Under the pieces are notes generated by a model. That model had not been told where the DNA came from, searched no databases, and saw only the letters and a program-made list of their open reading frames with translations. DNA of 64,000 bases, from the NCBI GenBank assembly GCA_045661225.1, contig JAZRFF010000009.1, positions 1-64,000 on the forward strand, in the 5' to 3' direction. The stretch is from HGM04593 sp045661225 (GTDB lineage: Bacteria > Bacteroidota > Bacteroidia > Bacteroidales > Bacteroidaceae). The position numbers and the translations under genes were made by a program. Every line of letters begins with the position of its first letter. The stretch's first letter is position 1. Below are positions 34,836-43,392 of this stretch, in pieces.

Positions 34836-34890
34836 TTGTTAGTAATAGAGTGTAGTGGGCTCGGGGTTGCAACAGCTCTTGATAACCTAT

Positions 34891-34898
34891 TATCTTTG
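34891..34898 (+). promoter_or_regulatory. -7 promoter box for the chromate transporter pair
   Basis: TATCTTTG is an exact TAnnTTTG match that ends 20 bases before the ATG at 34919, so the transcript would have a very short leader. Confidence 0.5.
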
Positions 34899-34918
34899 AC
34901 TGATTTTACGCATAAACA

Positions 34919-35464
34919 ATGTCGACGACTCTTTATAGACTTTTTACTACCTTTTTCCGCATAGGGCTCTTTACCTTTGGCGGGGGGTATGCAATGATAC
35001 CGCTCATCGAACGCGACGTCGTTGAAAGAAACGCGTGGCTGACAAAGGAGGAATTTATTGACCTATTGGCGATTGCACAGTCGGCACCGGGAATCTTTGC
35101 GGTGAATATGGCTGTGTATGTAGGGTATAAACTGCGTGGAGGCAGTGGTGCGCTTGCGGCTTCTGTCGGGTGTGTGTTGCCTTCGTTTGCTATAATATTG
35201 CTCATTGCAGTTTTCTTTAGTCGCTTCCGTTATATTCCGCTTGTAAATAACATATTTATGGGAATACGCCCCGTTGTGGTAGCGCTTATAGCTGTACCGG
35301 TGTTTAATGTCGCTCGTGCCGCAAAGATAGGGTGGGCGACATTGTGGATTCCTCTCTTGTCGGCGTTGTTGATAGTGTTCTGGGGAGTTTCTCCCATTTA
35401 TGTGATTGCAGTAGCCGGTCTTTCGGGGCTTGTGTGGGGAAAATTAACACGTCGTAGCTTATGA
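34919..35464 (+). CDS. Chromate transporter, first half-size subunit
   Basis: This is a CHR-family membrane protein of 181 residues with about six hydrophobic segments. The motif FFRIGLFTFGGGYAMIPLIE at the N-terminus and AQSAPGIFAVNMAVYVGYKL (about residues 54-73) are family signatures. Short-chain CHR proteins come as pairs that together match one long ChrA. Its stop overlaps the ATG of the next gene by four bases (ATGA). Natural substrates in gut anaerobes are not known; chromate is only the name of the family. Confidence 0.88.
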   Translation: MSTTLYRLFTTFFRIGLFTFGGGYAMIPLIERDVVERNAWLTKEEFIDLLAIAQSAPGIFAVNMAVYVGYKLRGGSGALAASVGCVLPSFAIILLIAVFFSRFRYIPLVNNIFMGIRPVVVALIAVPVFNVARAAKIGWATLWIPLLSALLIVFWGVSPIYVIAVAGLSGLVWGKLTRRSL

Positions 35465-36048
35465 TGATTTTTCTTGAACTTTTCTATACCTTTTTAAAAA
35501 TAGGGCTCTTTTCCTTTGGCGGAGGGTATGGAATGCTCTCTGTTATTCAAGGTGAGGTCGTGACGCGCCACGAGTGGTTGTCGGCAACGGAATTTACCGA
35601 TATTGTAGCAGTGAGCCAGATGACACCGGGACCCATTGGCATAAATTCGGCTACATATGTCGGTTATACTGCTGTGCTTAACACAACAGGTTCGGGGTTC
35701 CTTGCTGTAATAGGCTCGTTTGTGGCATCTTTGGCAGTGATGCTCCCCTCGTTCCTTATTATGCTTCTCTTGTGCCGTATCCTTATGCGGCACAGCAAAG
35801 GAAAGGTTATGGAGGACGTTTTTAAAGTGTTGCGTCCGGCAGTTGTGGGGCTTATAGCCTCGGCGGCGTTGCTGCTTATGACCGAGGAGAATTTTGGTTC
35901 GTTAACCAAGGAGCCTTTGCAATTCTGGGTAAGCGTGGGGCTGTTTGTAACGGCTTTTGTGGCAATGAAATTTTTTAAGGTTAATCCTGTGTTGATACTC
36001 TTGCTCGCCGGAGCCTTTGGCGGGGTATTCTACAGTGTGGTTGGTTGA
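35461..36048 (+). CDS. Chromate transporter, second half-size subunit
   Basis: The second CHR-domain gene encodes 195 residues. The N-terminal FYTFLKIGLFSFGGGYGML and the segment VSQMTPGPIGINSATYVGY (about residues 57-75) are family motifs. The start is the ATG at 35461, overlapping the previous stop; the next ATG at 35464 is also possible. The two proteins probably form a heterodimer with opposed topology. A terminator shared with convergent uvrA follows. Confidence 0.88.
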   Translation: MMIFLELFYTFLKIGLFSFGGGYGMLSVIQGEVVTRHEWLSATEFTDIVAVSQMTPGPIGINSATYVGYTAVLNTTGSGFLAVIGSFVASLAVMLPSFLIMLLLCRILMRHSKGKVMEDVFKVLRPAVVGLIASAALLLMTEENFGSLTKEPLQFWVSVGLFVTAFVAMKFFKVNPVLILLLAGAFGGVFYSVVG

Positions 36049-36078
36049 TGTTGAATAACTGATAAACAGGGTAATATG

Positions 36079-36115
36079 CAACAGAAAAAGGCTCTGTCGG
36101 AGCCTTTTTCTGTTG
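36079..36115. terminator. Bidirectional terminator between chr genes and uvrA
   Basis: A 16-bp perfect stem (36079-36094 with 36100-36115, core GGCTC/GAGCC) closes a 5-base loop and contains A5 and T5 tracts in its arms. It lies between two convergent genes and starts one base before the uvrA stop codon on the other strand. Confidence 0.85.
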
Positions 36116-38911
36116 TTATATTTTGTTGTTTATTGCAAGTTTTTCTCTTAGGTATTCTCCTGTGTACGAATCCTTGCACGCGGCAACCTCTTCGGGTGTG
36201 CCTGCTGCTACAAGGTTTCCGCCTTGCTCGCCACCTTCGGCGCCAAGGTCTATAAGGTAATCGGCACACTTTATAACGTCCATATTATGCTCTATCACTA
36301 CCAGTGTGTGACCACGCGCGAGCAGACGCTCGAATGACTTCAGCAACTTTTTTATGTCGTGGAAGTGCAGTCCGGTTGTGGGTTCGTCGAAAATGAACAT
36401 TTTGGGGCGGTCACTTTGCTGGCCAAGGTAACTTGCGAGCTTGACACGCTGGTTCTCGCCGCCCGAGAGCGTCGATGAGGACTGTCCCATCTTTATGTAT
36501 GCAAGGCCTACGTCCTGCAAAGGCTGTAAACTCTCGGCTATGCGACGCTGACCGTGTTCCTGGAAAAAGTTTATAGCATCGCCAATTGTCATCTCGAGTA
36601 TGTCGTGAATGTTTTTGCCGTGGAACTTAACCTCGAGCACGTCGTTCTTGAAACGCTTGCCGTGACACGCTTCGCACTCTAATTTAAGGTCGGCCATAAA
36701 CTGCATCGATACAGTAATAGTGCCTTCGCCTTTACACTCATCGCAACGGCCACCATCGGCGTTGAACGAGAAGTGTCCGGCGCCGAATCCCATCTGCTTG
36801 GCAAGCGGCTGCTGCGCGAATAGGTGGCGTATGTCGTCGTACACTTTCAGGTATGTGACCGGGTTCGAGCGTGATGATTTTCCTATAGGGTTCTGGTCAA
36901 TAAACTCGACGCCGGTAAGTTGCTTGAGCGCCCCCTCGACGCCTTCGCATTGTCCGGGCGCGTCGCAGTTGTTGCCAAAATGGCGCATTAGCGAACGGTA
37001 GAGTATGTTGCGTACAAGCGTCGATTTTCCCGAACCGCTGACACCGCTTACAACGGTAAACAGGTTCAGCGGAATGTTTACGTCTATGCCTTTGAGGTTG
37101 TTCTCTCTTGCTCCTTTTATTGTTATAAAGTTATTCGACGTCCGACGGTAATTGGGCACGTCGATGGTCTCCTCGCCAAGAAGGTATTTGACAGTATAGC
37201 TATTGCTCCCTTCCTGAAGGTCGCTAAGGTTGCCTTTGTAGACTATGTTTCCACCGTATGAACCAGCCTTCGGGCCTACATCTATAATATAATCGGCGGC
37301 GCGTATAATCTCCTCGTCGTGCTCGACGACAACGACTGTGTTGCCAAGGTCGCGCAGACGGTAGAGTACGTTGATGAGGCGTCCGGTGTCGCGACTGTGC
37401 AGGCCGATGCTGGGTTCGTCCAGAATGTATAGCGACCCGACAAGAGCGCTTCCTAATGAGGTTACAAGGTTTATTCGTTGGCTCTCTCCGCCCGACAGGG
37501 TGTTGCTCAAGCGGTTAAGGGTGAGGTAGCCCAGCCCTACATCTAACAAGCACTCCAAGCGGCTGCGTATCTCGGTAAGCAAGCGCTGTGCAATAGCTGT
37601 GTCGTGTTCGTCGAGCACAAGGTTGTCGAAAAACGCCTTAAGACGCGTTACCGGCATTTCGACAAGGTCGACGATGCTTGCTCCGCCAATCTTTACATAG
37701 CTTGCTTCTTTCTTCAGACGTGTGCCTCGGCAGACGGGACATACAGGCTTGCCCCGGTAACGTGCGAGCATTACCCGGTACTGTATTTTATACTGGTTCG
37801 CCTTGACCATATTAAAGAAATTGTCTATGCAGACACCTTCGCCGTACTCTTCAATCCACGGGCCTTTGTGCCACAAGTAATCTTTCTGTTCCTGCGTCAG
37901 GTTGTAATATGGCTCAAAAATCGGGAAATCGTCTTTTGGCGCACGACGGCAGAATTCAGTTTTCCACTCACCCATCTTGTCGCCTCGCCAGCAGAATACT
38001 GCACCGTCGTATACACTAAGTGTCTTGTTGGGAATAACAAGGTCCTCGTCAATGCCTACGATGCGCCCGAAACCTTCGCACTCGGGGCAGGCTCCTATGG
38101 GTGAGTTGAAAGAGAACATCTGCTCGGTGGGTTCTTCGAATTCCATTCCGTCAGCCTCGAATCGTATGCTGAATGTGTGCGGTTGCTCCTCGTCAAGGAA
38201 TTGTAGAGCGCAGACGCCGTTACCCTCGTAGAAAGCGGTCTCGGCCGAATCGAGCAAGCGGCTCGCAGTCTCGGGATTGTCGCTCACGCTCAGGCGGTCG
38301 ATGAGCAGCATTGGGGTGTCGCCTTTTTTTGGGGTGTAATCCTCGATGCGTACAATCTCTTTGCCGATGACGATACGTGTGAAACCTTGTTGCAAATATA
38401 TTGACAGCTGCTGGGCTGTGTCGCGCCCCTTGCGTTTGGGTATGGGTGCGAGCAGCATAAAGCGCGTACCCTCGGGGCGGCTCTTCATACAGGCAAGAAT
38501 GTCCTCGGGGCTCTCTTTCTTTACAAGTGTGCCGCTTATGGGTGAGTAGGTCTTGCCTATGCGTGCATACAACAATTTGAGGTACTCGTAAATCTCGGTC
38601 GAAGTACCCACTGTTGAGCGTGGGTTGCGGTTGTTGACCTTCTGCTCTATGGCAATAGCGGGTGGAATGCCCTTGATAAAGTCACATTCAGGCTTGTTCA
38701 TCTGTCCCAGGAATTGTCGTGCATACGACGACAACGACTCTACGTAGCGACGCTGTCCCTCGGCATAAAGAGTATCGAACGCAAGCGACGACTTGCCCGA
38801 ACCGGACAAACCGGTTACCACAACAAGCTTCCCGCGCGGAATCTCAACATCGACATTCTTCAGGTTGTTAACCCTTGCTCCTTTTATTATTATAGACTTG
38901 CTATCGCTCAT
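36116..38911 (-). CDS. uvrA: UvrABC excinuclease subunit A
   Basis: UvrA recognises bulky DNA damage in nucleotide excision repair and loads UvrB. I use the Met at 38909-38911 (MSDSKSIIIKGARVNNLKNV); an in-frame TTG four codons earlier is less likely. The 931-residue protein has Walker A motifs GLSGSGKSSLAFDT (near 30) and GVSGSGKSTLVRNIL (near 635), zinc-finger cysteines CPVC and CDEC...CEAC, and ABC signatures LSGGESQRI and LSGGENQRVKLA. It is monocistronic. Confidence 0.96.
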   Translation of the reverse strand: MSDSKSIIIKGARVNNLKNVDVEIPRGKLVVVTGLSGSGKSSLAFDTLYAEGQRRYVESLSSYARQFLGQMNKPECDFIKGIPPAIAIEQKVNNRNPRSTVGTSTEIYEYLKLLYARIGKTYSPISGTLVKKESPEDILACMKSRPEGTRFMLLAPIPKRKGRDTAQQLSIYLQQGFTRIVIGKEIVRIEDYTPKKGDTPMLLIDRLSVSDNPETASRLLDSAETAFYEGNGVCALQFLDEEQPHTFSIRFEADGMEFEEPTEQMFSFNSPIGACPECEGFGRIVGIDEDLVIPNKTLSVYDGAVFCWRGDKMGEWKTEFCRRAPKDDFPIFEPYYNLTQEQKDYLWHKGPWIEEYGEGVCIDNFFNMVKANQYKIQYRVMLARYRGKPVCPVCRGTRLKKEASYVKIGGASIVDLVEMPVTRLKAFFDNLVLDEHDTAIAQRLLTEIRSRLECLLDVGLGYLTLNRLSNTLSGGESQRINLVTSLGSALVGSLYILDEPSIGLHSRDTGRLINVLYRLRDLGNTVVVVEHDEEIIRAADYIIDVGPKAGSYGGNIVYKGNLSDLQEGSNSYTVKYLLGEETIDVPNYRRTSNNFITIKGARENNLKGIDVNIPLNLFTVVSGVSGSGKSTLVRNILYRSLMRHFGNNCDAPGQCEGVEGALKQLTGVEFIDQNPIGKSSRSNPVTYLKVYDDIRHLFAQQPLAKQMGFGAGHFSFNADGGRCDECKGEGTITVSMQFMADLKLECEACHGKRFKNDVLEVKFHGKNIHDILEMTIGDAINFFQEHGQRRIAESLQPLQDVGLAYIKMGQSSSTLSGGENQRVKLASYLGQQSDRPKMFIFDEPTTGLHFHDIKKLLKSFERLLARGHTLVVIEHNMDVIKCADYLIDLGAEGGEQGGNLVAAGTPEEVAACKDSYTGEYLREKLAINNKI

Positions 38912-39048
38912 AGTTCCGACCAATTTTATTCAATCTTGCGAATTTACACAAAAAAGGTAAACTTTGTATCTCTTTTACCGATATTGTATCTATTAAATAT
39001 TCTTTATTTAACAATTAAATGGTTATCTTCGCATAGAAATAAACAATT

Positions 39049-40551
39049 ATGCGACTAAAACAGATATTCTTTGTATTGACGGTGCTTTTGTTGGCAGCGT
39101 GCAGCAGTAAAAAAAACGTAATAACGGAGCATTATCCCAAGCGTGAGTTCCGTGGCGCCTGGATTCAGGCAGTGAACGGGCAATTTATGGGTATGGACGA
39201 ACGGCAAATGAAAGATTACCTTGTAAAGATGCTCGATAATTTGCAGAAGGTCAATGTTAATGCAATTATCTTTCAGGTACGTGTCGAGGGTGATGCACTT
39301 TACTCCTCTTCTATAGAGCCTTGGAGCCGTTACCTTACAGGTGTTCAAGGGCGTTCACCCGAATGGGACCCACTCGCTTTTATGGTCGATGAGTGTCACA
39401 GACGCAATATGGAATTGCACGCCTGGATAAACCCCTATCGCGCACGCACAAAAGGTACCAAATTCGTCGCTCCCAATCACTTGAGCAAGCGTCGCCCCGA
39501 GAGTGTGGTCGAGTATGAAGGACAATTCTACTTTAACCCTGCATTGCAGAGCAATAGAGACCATATATGCAAGGTTGTTACCGATATTGTTGACCGTTAC
39601 GATGTTGACGGAATACATATTGACGACTATTTCTATCCTTATCCCACAAAAGGAAAGGAATTTAACGATGCAGCCTATTTCCCCAAAAACGGTTACGCCG
39701 ACAAGGGCGAGTGGCGTCGCGAGAATGTGAATCACCTTATTTACCAACTGCACCGGACGGTGCGTGCCCGCAAGCCGTGGGTTAAGTTCGGAGTATCCCC
39801 GTTTGGAATATATCGCAACGAGTCAAGCGACCCTTCGGGTAGCAAGACTAAAGGCCTGCAGTGTTACGATGACCTGAACGCCGATGTCCTCTTCTGGATA
39901 GAGCGCGGTTGGGTAGACTACTGTATTCCGCAGGTTTATTGGGAGATTGGACATTCGGCAGCCGATTATGCCGAACTTGTAAAGTGGTGGGCGAAACACG
40001 CGTCTAAACGTCCGTTGTATATAGGGCAGGACGTACAACGTACAGTAAAGGCTAAGGACAATACAAGTGTCACCGGTAATCAACAGGCGGCAAAATACAA
40101 GATGCAACGTGCCGAAGAAAATATTTCAGGCTCCTGCTTCTGGGACGCAGCATCGGCTGCAGACAATGTCGATGGCTACCGCGATTATCTTGCTAAAGGC
40201 ACTTTCCGCTACCCATCTTTGATGCCGCACTATTCTTTTATAGATAATTCAGCTCCTAAAAAAGTCAAGGGCGTGCATCTTATCGACGATGCCGGAAAAA
40301 AGGTGCTTGTGTGGATAACTGACAGCAAGAAGGGAAAAGAGGTAATGAATGCTCCTTATCGCTACGTCGTATATTGCTTTGCTAAGGGGGAGAAAGTAAA
40401 TACCGACTCTCCTGCGAACATAGTGGCAATAACCGATAAATGTTATTACGAACTTCCGGCTGATGCCGAAGGGACAATGACCTTTGTGGTAACCGTGCTT
40501 GACAGAATGCAGAATGAATCGGCCGGGAGAAAGTGTAAAGTGCAACTATAA
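39049..40551 (+). CDS. GHL10 (DUF187) family glycoside hydrolase-like lipoprotein
   Basis: The 500-residue protein starts with a lipoprotein signal ending in LLAACSSK (Cys18). Residues about 33-370 form the glycosyl hydrolase-like 10 barrel: REFRGAWIQAVNG at the start, AWINPYRA near 123 and GIHIDDYFYPYP near 186, where the acidic pair is a likely active-site feature. Residues about 400-500 look like a C-terminal Fn3-like domain. Related proteins are linked to cell-envelope carbohydrate, but the substrate is unknown. A weak -7 box (TATCTTCG at 39024-39031) precedes it. A GNAT gene follows after 10 bases. Confidence 0.87.
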   Translation: MRLKQIFFVLTVLLLAACSSKKNVITEHYPKREFRGAWIQAVNGQFMGMDERQMKDYLVKMLDNLQKVNVNAIIFQVRVEGDALYSSSIEPWSRYLTGVQGRSPEWDPLAFMVDECHRRNMELHAWINPYRARTKGTKFVAPNHLSKRRPESVVEYEGQFYFNPALQSNRDHICKVVTDIVDRYDVDGIHIDDYFYPYPTKGKEFNDAAYFPKNGYADKGEWRRENVNHLIYQLHRTVRARKPWVKFGVSPFGIYRNESSDPSGSKTKGLQCYDDLNADVLFWIERGWVDYCIPQVYWEIGHSAADYAELVKWWAKHASKRPLYIGQDVQRTVKAKDNTSVTGNQQAAKYKMQRAEENISGSCFWDAASAADNVDGYRDYLAKGTFRYPSLMPHYSFIDNSAPKKVKGVHLIDDAGKKVLVWITDSKKGKEVMNAPYRYVVYCFAKGEKVNTDSPANIVAITDKCYYELPADAEGTMTFVVTVLDRMQNESAGRKCKVQL

Positions 40552-40561
40552 TATCAGTTGA

Positions 40562-41008
40562 ATGGAAGGAAATACAGTAATATACGAGCTTCGCGAGGCC
40601 GATGAACGCTTTGTTCCTGCAATAGCATCGCTTTTGCGTCAATTATCGTCATCGCATCACGCCTTTACAATAGAGAACTTACGTGCAATTGTGTGCGCAC
40701 CTTCTTCACACCTTTATGTTGCCGAGGTTGATGGCGTTATTGCAGGAATGCTTACTCTGTGCGAGTATATTGTTCCCACCGGACGCAAAATGTGGATTGA
40801 GGACGTTGTCGTCGATGAGGCTATGCGCGGGCGTGCGCTTGGACGCAGGCTTGTGGAACACGCAGTGTCTGAAGCCGGCACTCTTGGCGGCGGTTCGCTG
40901 ATGCTTACCTCACGCCCTTCTCGTGTAGCGGCAAATGCGCTCTATCGCTCGTGTGGGTTTCTGCTTAAGGAAACAAATTGTTACAAGATTGAGGTATACC
41001 CCGAATAG
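40562..41008 (+). CDS. GNAT family N-acetyltransferase
   Basis: This is an acetyl-CoA-dependent acetyltransferase of 148 residues. The core motif A is IEDVVVDEAMRGRALGRRLV (about residues 79-98), where R-G-R-A-L-G matches the acetyl-CoA pyrophosphate-binding loop. The late segment ANALYRSCGFLLKETNCYKI is the usual motif B. It is probably co-transcribed with the GHL10 gene and ends before a palindromic terminator. The substrate cannot be told from the sequence. Confidence 0.88.
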   Translation: MEGNTVIYELREADERFVPAIASLLRQLSSSHHAFTIENLRAIVCAPSSHLYVAEVDGVIAGMLTLCEYIVPTGRKMWIEDVVVDEAMRGRALGRRLVEHAVSEAGTLGGGSLMLTSRPSRVAANALYRSCGFLLKETNCYKIEVYPE

Positions 41009-41047
41009 GGTATAAATAAAAATATTAAAGTGGCTGAACTATTAAAA

Positions 41048-41081
41048 AACTTATGCCGTAGCGTACGCTACGGCATAAGTT
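41048..41081. terminator. Bidirectional palindromic terminator
   Basis: A perfect 34-base palindrome without a loop (centre between 41064 and 41065; core CCGTAGCGTACGCTACGG) is flanked by an A6 run on the left and a short T-rich stretch on the right. It lies between the GNAT gene and the convergent sigma factor gene. Confidence 0.82.
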
Positions 41082-41086
41082 CTTTG

Positions 41087-41728
41087 TCAGTTTTTAGTGA
41101 TTTTCTTTAGTTCCTCCATCAACGCCAGTTGTGCGCGATGTTTTACCATCGATATTGTACCTTGAATGCGTTTAGGTGTCAATTGGCTGATATCCTGATT
41201 GCTGTCAATGTATTTCCATAGTTTCTCGGCAACAGAGAGTACCTTGTTCTCTTCAATGACAAGCAGGCGCAGAACCTCGCGGTCGCGTTCCTTCAGTTGA
41301 TTGTAGGCTTGCCAAATGGGGAGTTTTTCCATCTCTTCTTCTTCAGCTATTGAGCCTAGAATTTCAATGGTCTCTGGAGCCGAAGCGTGTATCTCTTTCT
41401 CCTGACGGCGTCTTTCAATGGATTCGCGACGCAGAAAATAGTTCGTTGCACAGCGTGCAATGTAACTATAAAGTGTCGCGTCGTTCTTCTTCTCCCACTT
41501 TCTGAGTATTTCCCAATCGTTGTTCGACAGAAAAACATAGAATTCTCCCATCAATTGAGTACTGTCGTTGCACTTGAAAATCTTTCTTGCGATGTACTTC
41601 AAAAGCGGAGCGCATCTCACGTAAAAGAAATACTTGTGTAACTGTTCATCGGCTAATGCCGATTCTGTAATTCTTGTAAGTAACTCCTCGTCACTGAGAG
41701 TGGAGTACGGGTTGATAGTTCTCAGCAT
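41087..41728 (-). CDS. Sigma-70 family (ECF-like) RNA polymerase sigma factor
   Basis: The product has 213 residues. Region 2 is seen at about residues 35-100 (LMGEFYVFLSNNDWEILRKW and LYSYIARCATNYFLRR). Region 4 is at about 140-205 (LKERDREVLRLLVIEE ... RIQGTISMVKHRAQLALMEE), with an unusually long insert between the two halves of the helix-turn-helix. It starts 3 bases after the stop of the upstream lipoprotein gene, so both are on one transcript. No FecR-like anti-sigma gene is adjacent. Confidence 0.82.
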   Translation of the reverse strand: MLRTINPYSTLSDEELLTRITESALADEQLHKYFFYVRCAPLLKYIARKIFKCNDSTQLMGEFYVFLSNNDWEILRKWEKKNDATLYSYIARCATNYFLRRESIERRRQEKEIHASAPETIEILGSIAEEEEMEKLPIWQAYNQLKERDREVLRLLVIEENKVLSVAEKLWKYIDSNQDISQLTPKRIQGTISMVKHRAQLALMEELKKITKN

Positions 41729-41731
41729 TGG

Positions 41732-42679
41732 TTATTTTGTAAATGTAATACTGTATGTTTCATCGTATATATCCGATACTGCGGAATATGTGAATCTTTG
41801 GTTGGCGTCACCAATCAGCTCGAATGTGTTTGTGATTGGTGTGTCGGGCGATGATGTGTTCCCGTATTTTGTATAGCCATTCTGTGTCTCTTCCAGAAGT
41901 ATGTATGGAGTTGACTTTCCTAAATATCCCATTGATGCAAGTATCTGTTGGCAACCGCCCTGAATGAATGCAAGAAGCTGTGTGCCTGAATATTCATACA
42001 ACTCGGTTGCGTCGTATGTATATTCGTATGTTTTGTAATCGACAAACTTGTTCTTGCTGTCTTCCTTGAGTATGGTAACGCTCTTTAGACGGTATGCGTC
42101 CCAGGTGTATTTGTAACTTATGCTGATGTCTTTTTCGATATATTTGCTGCCGGTACAGAAATTACCATCATAGGTAAACTTTTGTTCGCTGTCTTTTATG
42201 GTAGGCTCGGTTGTGCCGCTGCCGTAATGGTAGGTTATTGCTTTGATAGACTCGACAAGACCGCTGTTGTTTGTGCTGATATTTTCGTCTGTCGTTTCAG
42301 AATATGACTCTTCGATACCGTTGGAATAGGTCTTCTTGTAGAATGTAATGTTTGTGGTTGCTCTTATTGCTTCCTTGCCGTTTAGGTCGGTGTAGTAATG
42401 CAGCCTGCACTCATTCTCCTTTTTTTCTTCTCTGATGTCGTCGTTAATTTCGAGTGTGTATTTGTATGAAATGATTCTGTTTTCGCTGTCGCGGACAATT
42501 TGTGACCACTTTTCGTTAACGTCGATATTGTTGTTGCTTTTGACAAATGTAATTTCGGTTGGCAAGAAATCTCCTATAAAGTTTACAGTAGGTTCTTTAA
42601 TTGTTTCGCTGTCGTCGCAAGAACAAAATGTAAACCCTGCAAGGAAAAACAGAACCGGGAATAAAATTTTTCTACTCAT
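41732..42679 (-). CDS. Predicted lipoprotein with YD-like strand repeats
   Basis: I do not recognise a defined function. The 315-residue product has a signal peptide ending in FTFCSC (Cys21 or Cys19 as lipid site). The mature part has repeated beta-strand units such as ISYKYTLEIN, QKFTYDGNFC, ISYKYTWDAYRLKSV and YKTYEYTYDA, as in DUF4595-type Bacteroidota lipoproteins and YD-repeat proteins. It is followed after 3 bases by a sigma factor gene, so it may be a surface sensor, a target of that factor or simply a neighbour. Confidence 0.75.
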   Translation of the reverse strand: MSRKILFPVLFFLAGFTFCSCDDSETIKEPTVNFIGDFLPTEITFVKSNNNIDVNEKWSQIVRDSENRIISYKYTLEINDDIREEKKENECRLHYYTDLNGKEAIRATTNITFYKKTYSNGIEESYSETTDENISTNNSGLVESIKAITYHYGSGTTEPTIKDSEQKFTYDGNFCTGSKYIEKDISISYKYTWDAYRLKSVTILKEDSKNKFVDYKTYEYTYDATELYEYSGTQLLAFIQGGCQQILASMGYLGKSTPYILLEETQNGYTKYGNTSSPDTPITNTFELIGDANQRFTYSAVSDIYDETYSITFTK

Positions 42680-42709
42680 ATTTGTGCTTTTCTTTTTTGT
42701 TGTTTAACA

Positions 42710-42717
42710 CAAACATA
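42710..42717 (-). promoter_or_regulatory. -7 promoter box for the lipoprotein-sigma operon
   Basis: The minus strand reads TATGTTTG, an exact TAnnTTTG match 30 bases upstream of the lipoprotein start. With the terminator at 42772-42794 it separates this operon from the orphan gene upstream. Confidence 0.5.
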
Positions 42718-42771
42718 ATACGAAATAGTGCTAAATTTTGTTAAAACGGGTAGATAAATGAAATGAAAATT

Positions 42772-42794
42772 AAAAAACGGCTTCAGGAAGCGTT
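42772..42794 (-). terminator. Terminator of the 160-residue orphan gene
   Basis: On the minus strand the stem GCTTC/GAAGC plus AAC/GTT with one bulged base is followed by a T6 run, 20 bases after the stop at 42814. Confidence 0.55.
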
Positions 42795-42813
42795 CTGAGG
42801 GGGGTGACTTTTA

Positions 42814-43296
42814 TCATTTATTGGTATAAAAGTCGAACGCTTCAAAAATATCGTTCTTTGAACACACCTGTTCTACCCCGTTGCAGTTGCTGTCGTATAA
42901 TGGCAGTTTTGTCATTATTTTTTTGTCCATAAGGTCGAAAATGGTGTCGTACATTTTGCAATTGAATGTAAAATATCGGCAGTAGTCGCGGGTGTAACGG
43001 ACAAAGGTGTGCAGCCTGTCGGTGGGGAATCCTTTAAGTATTGCCGAAAGGAATAGTGCACAAGTGTATGCTGCCACTTTGCGCTCTTCGTCGCTGCTTT
43101 CGGGGTAAGCCTTGGCGAATGCGCCAATGAATGGCTCGCCGAAAAACGCTACGATGCTTGTGCCTGTGATTCGTTCTAAAGCGCTGTCTATTGATATTGA
43201 ATTTACTTCTTCCACGTTGTAAAGATAATAAACTTCTTTTGCTCGGTGAATAAAAACTGCATTTTCCTTAATTATTTGTGTTTTTGATGTAAACAT
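42814..43296 (-). CDS. Orphan 160-residue protein of unknown function
   Basis: I do not recognise a family. The product has no signal peptide or membrane helix. Residues about 35-75 (SALERITGTSIVAFFGEPFI ... KAYPESSDEERKVAAYTCAL) look alpha-helical, and the C-terminal third has several cysteines (116, 136, 142). Codon use looks like that of the neighbours, and a terminator follows, so I take it as a real cytoplasmic protein. The TonB-type barrel gene runs divergently from 43393. Confidence 0.6.
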   Translation of the reverse strand: MFTSKTQIIKENAVFIHRAKEVYYLYNVEEVNSISIDSALERITGTSIVAFFGEPFIGAFAKAYPESSDEERKVAAYTCALFLSAILKGFPTDRLHTFVRYTRDYCRYFTFNCKMYDTIFDLMDKKIMTKLPLYDSNCNGVEQVCSKNDIFEAFDFYTNK

Positions 43297-43365
43297 CGAA
43301 TAACTTTTTTATATTTTTATGTTGCACGTTAAACTTTTCTATTTTTAATAAGTCAAAATATTGTT

Positions 43366-43373
43366 TATCTTTA
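43366..43373 (+). promoter_or_regulatory. Possible -7 box for the outer membrane barrel gene
   Basis: TATCTTTA differs from TAnnTTTG only in the last base and lies 20 bases before the ATG at 43393. No certain -33 box. Confidence 0.35.
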
Positions 43374-43392
43374 CATAAAATATACCCAATAT

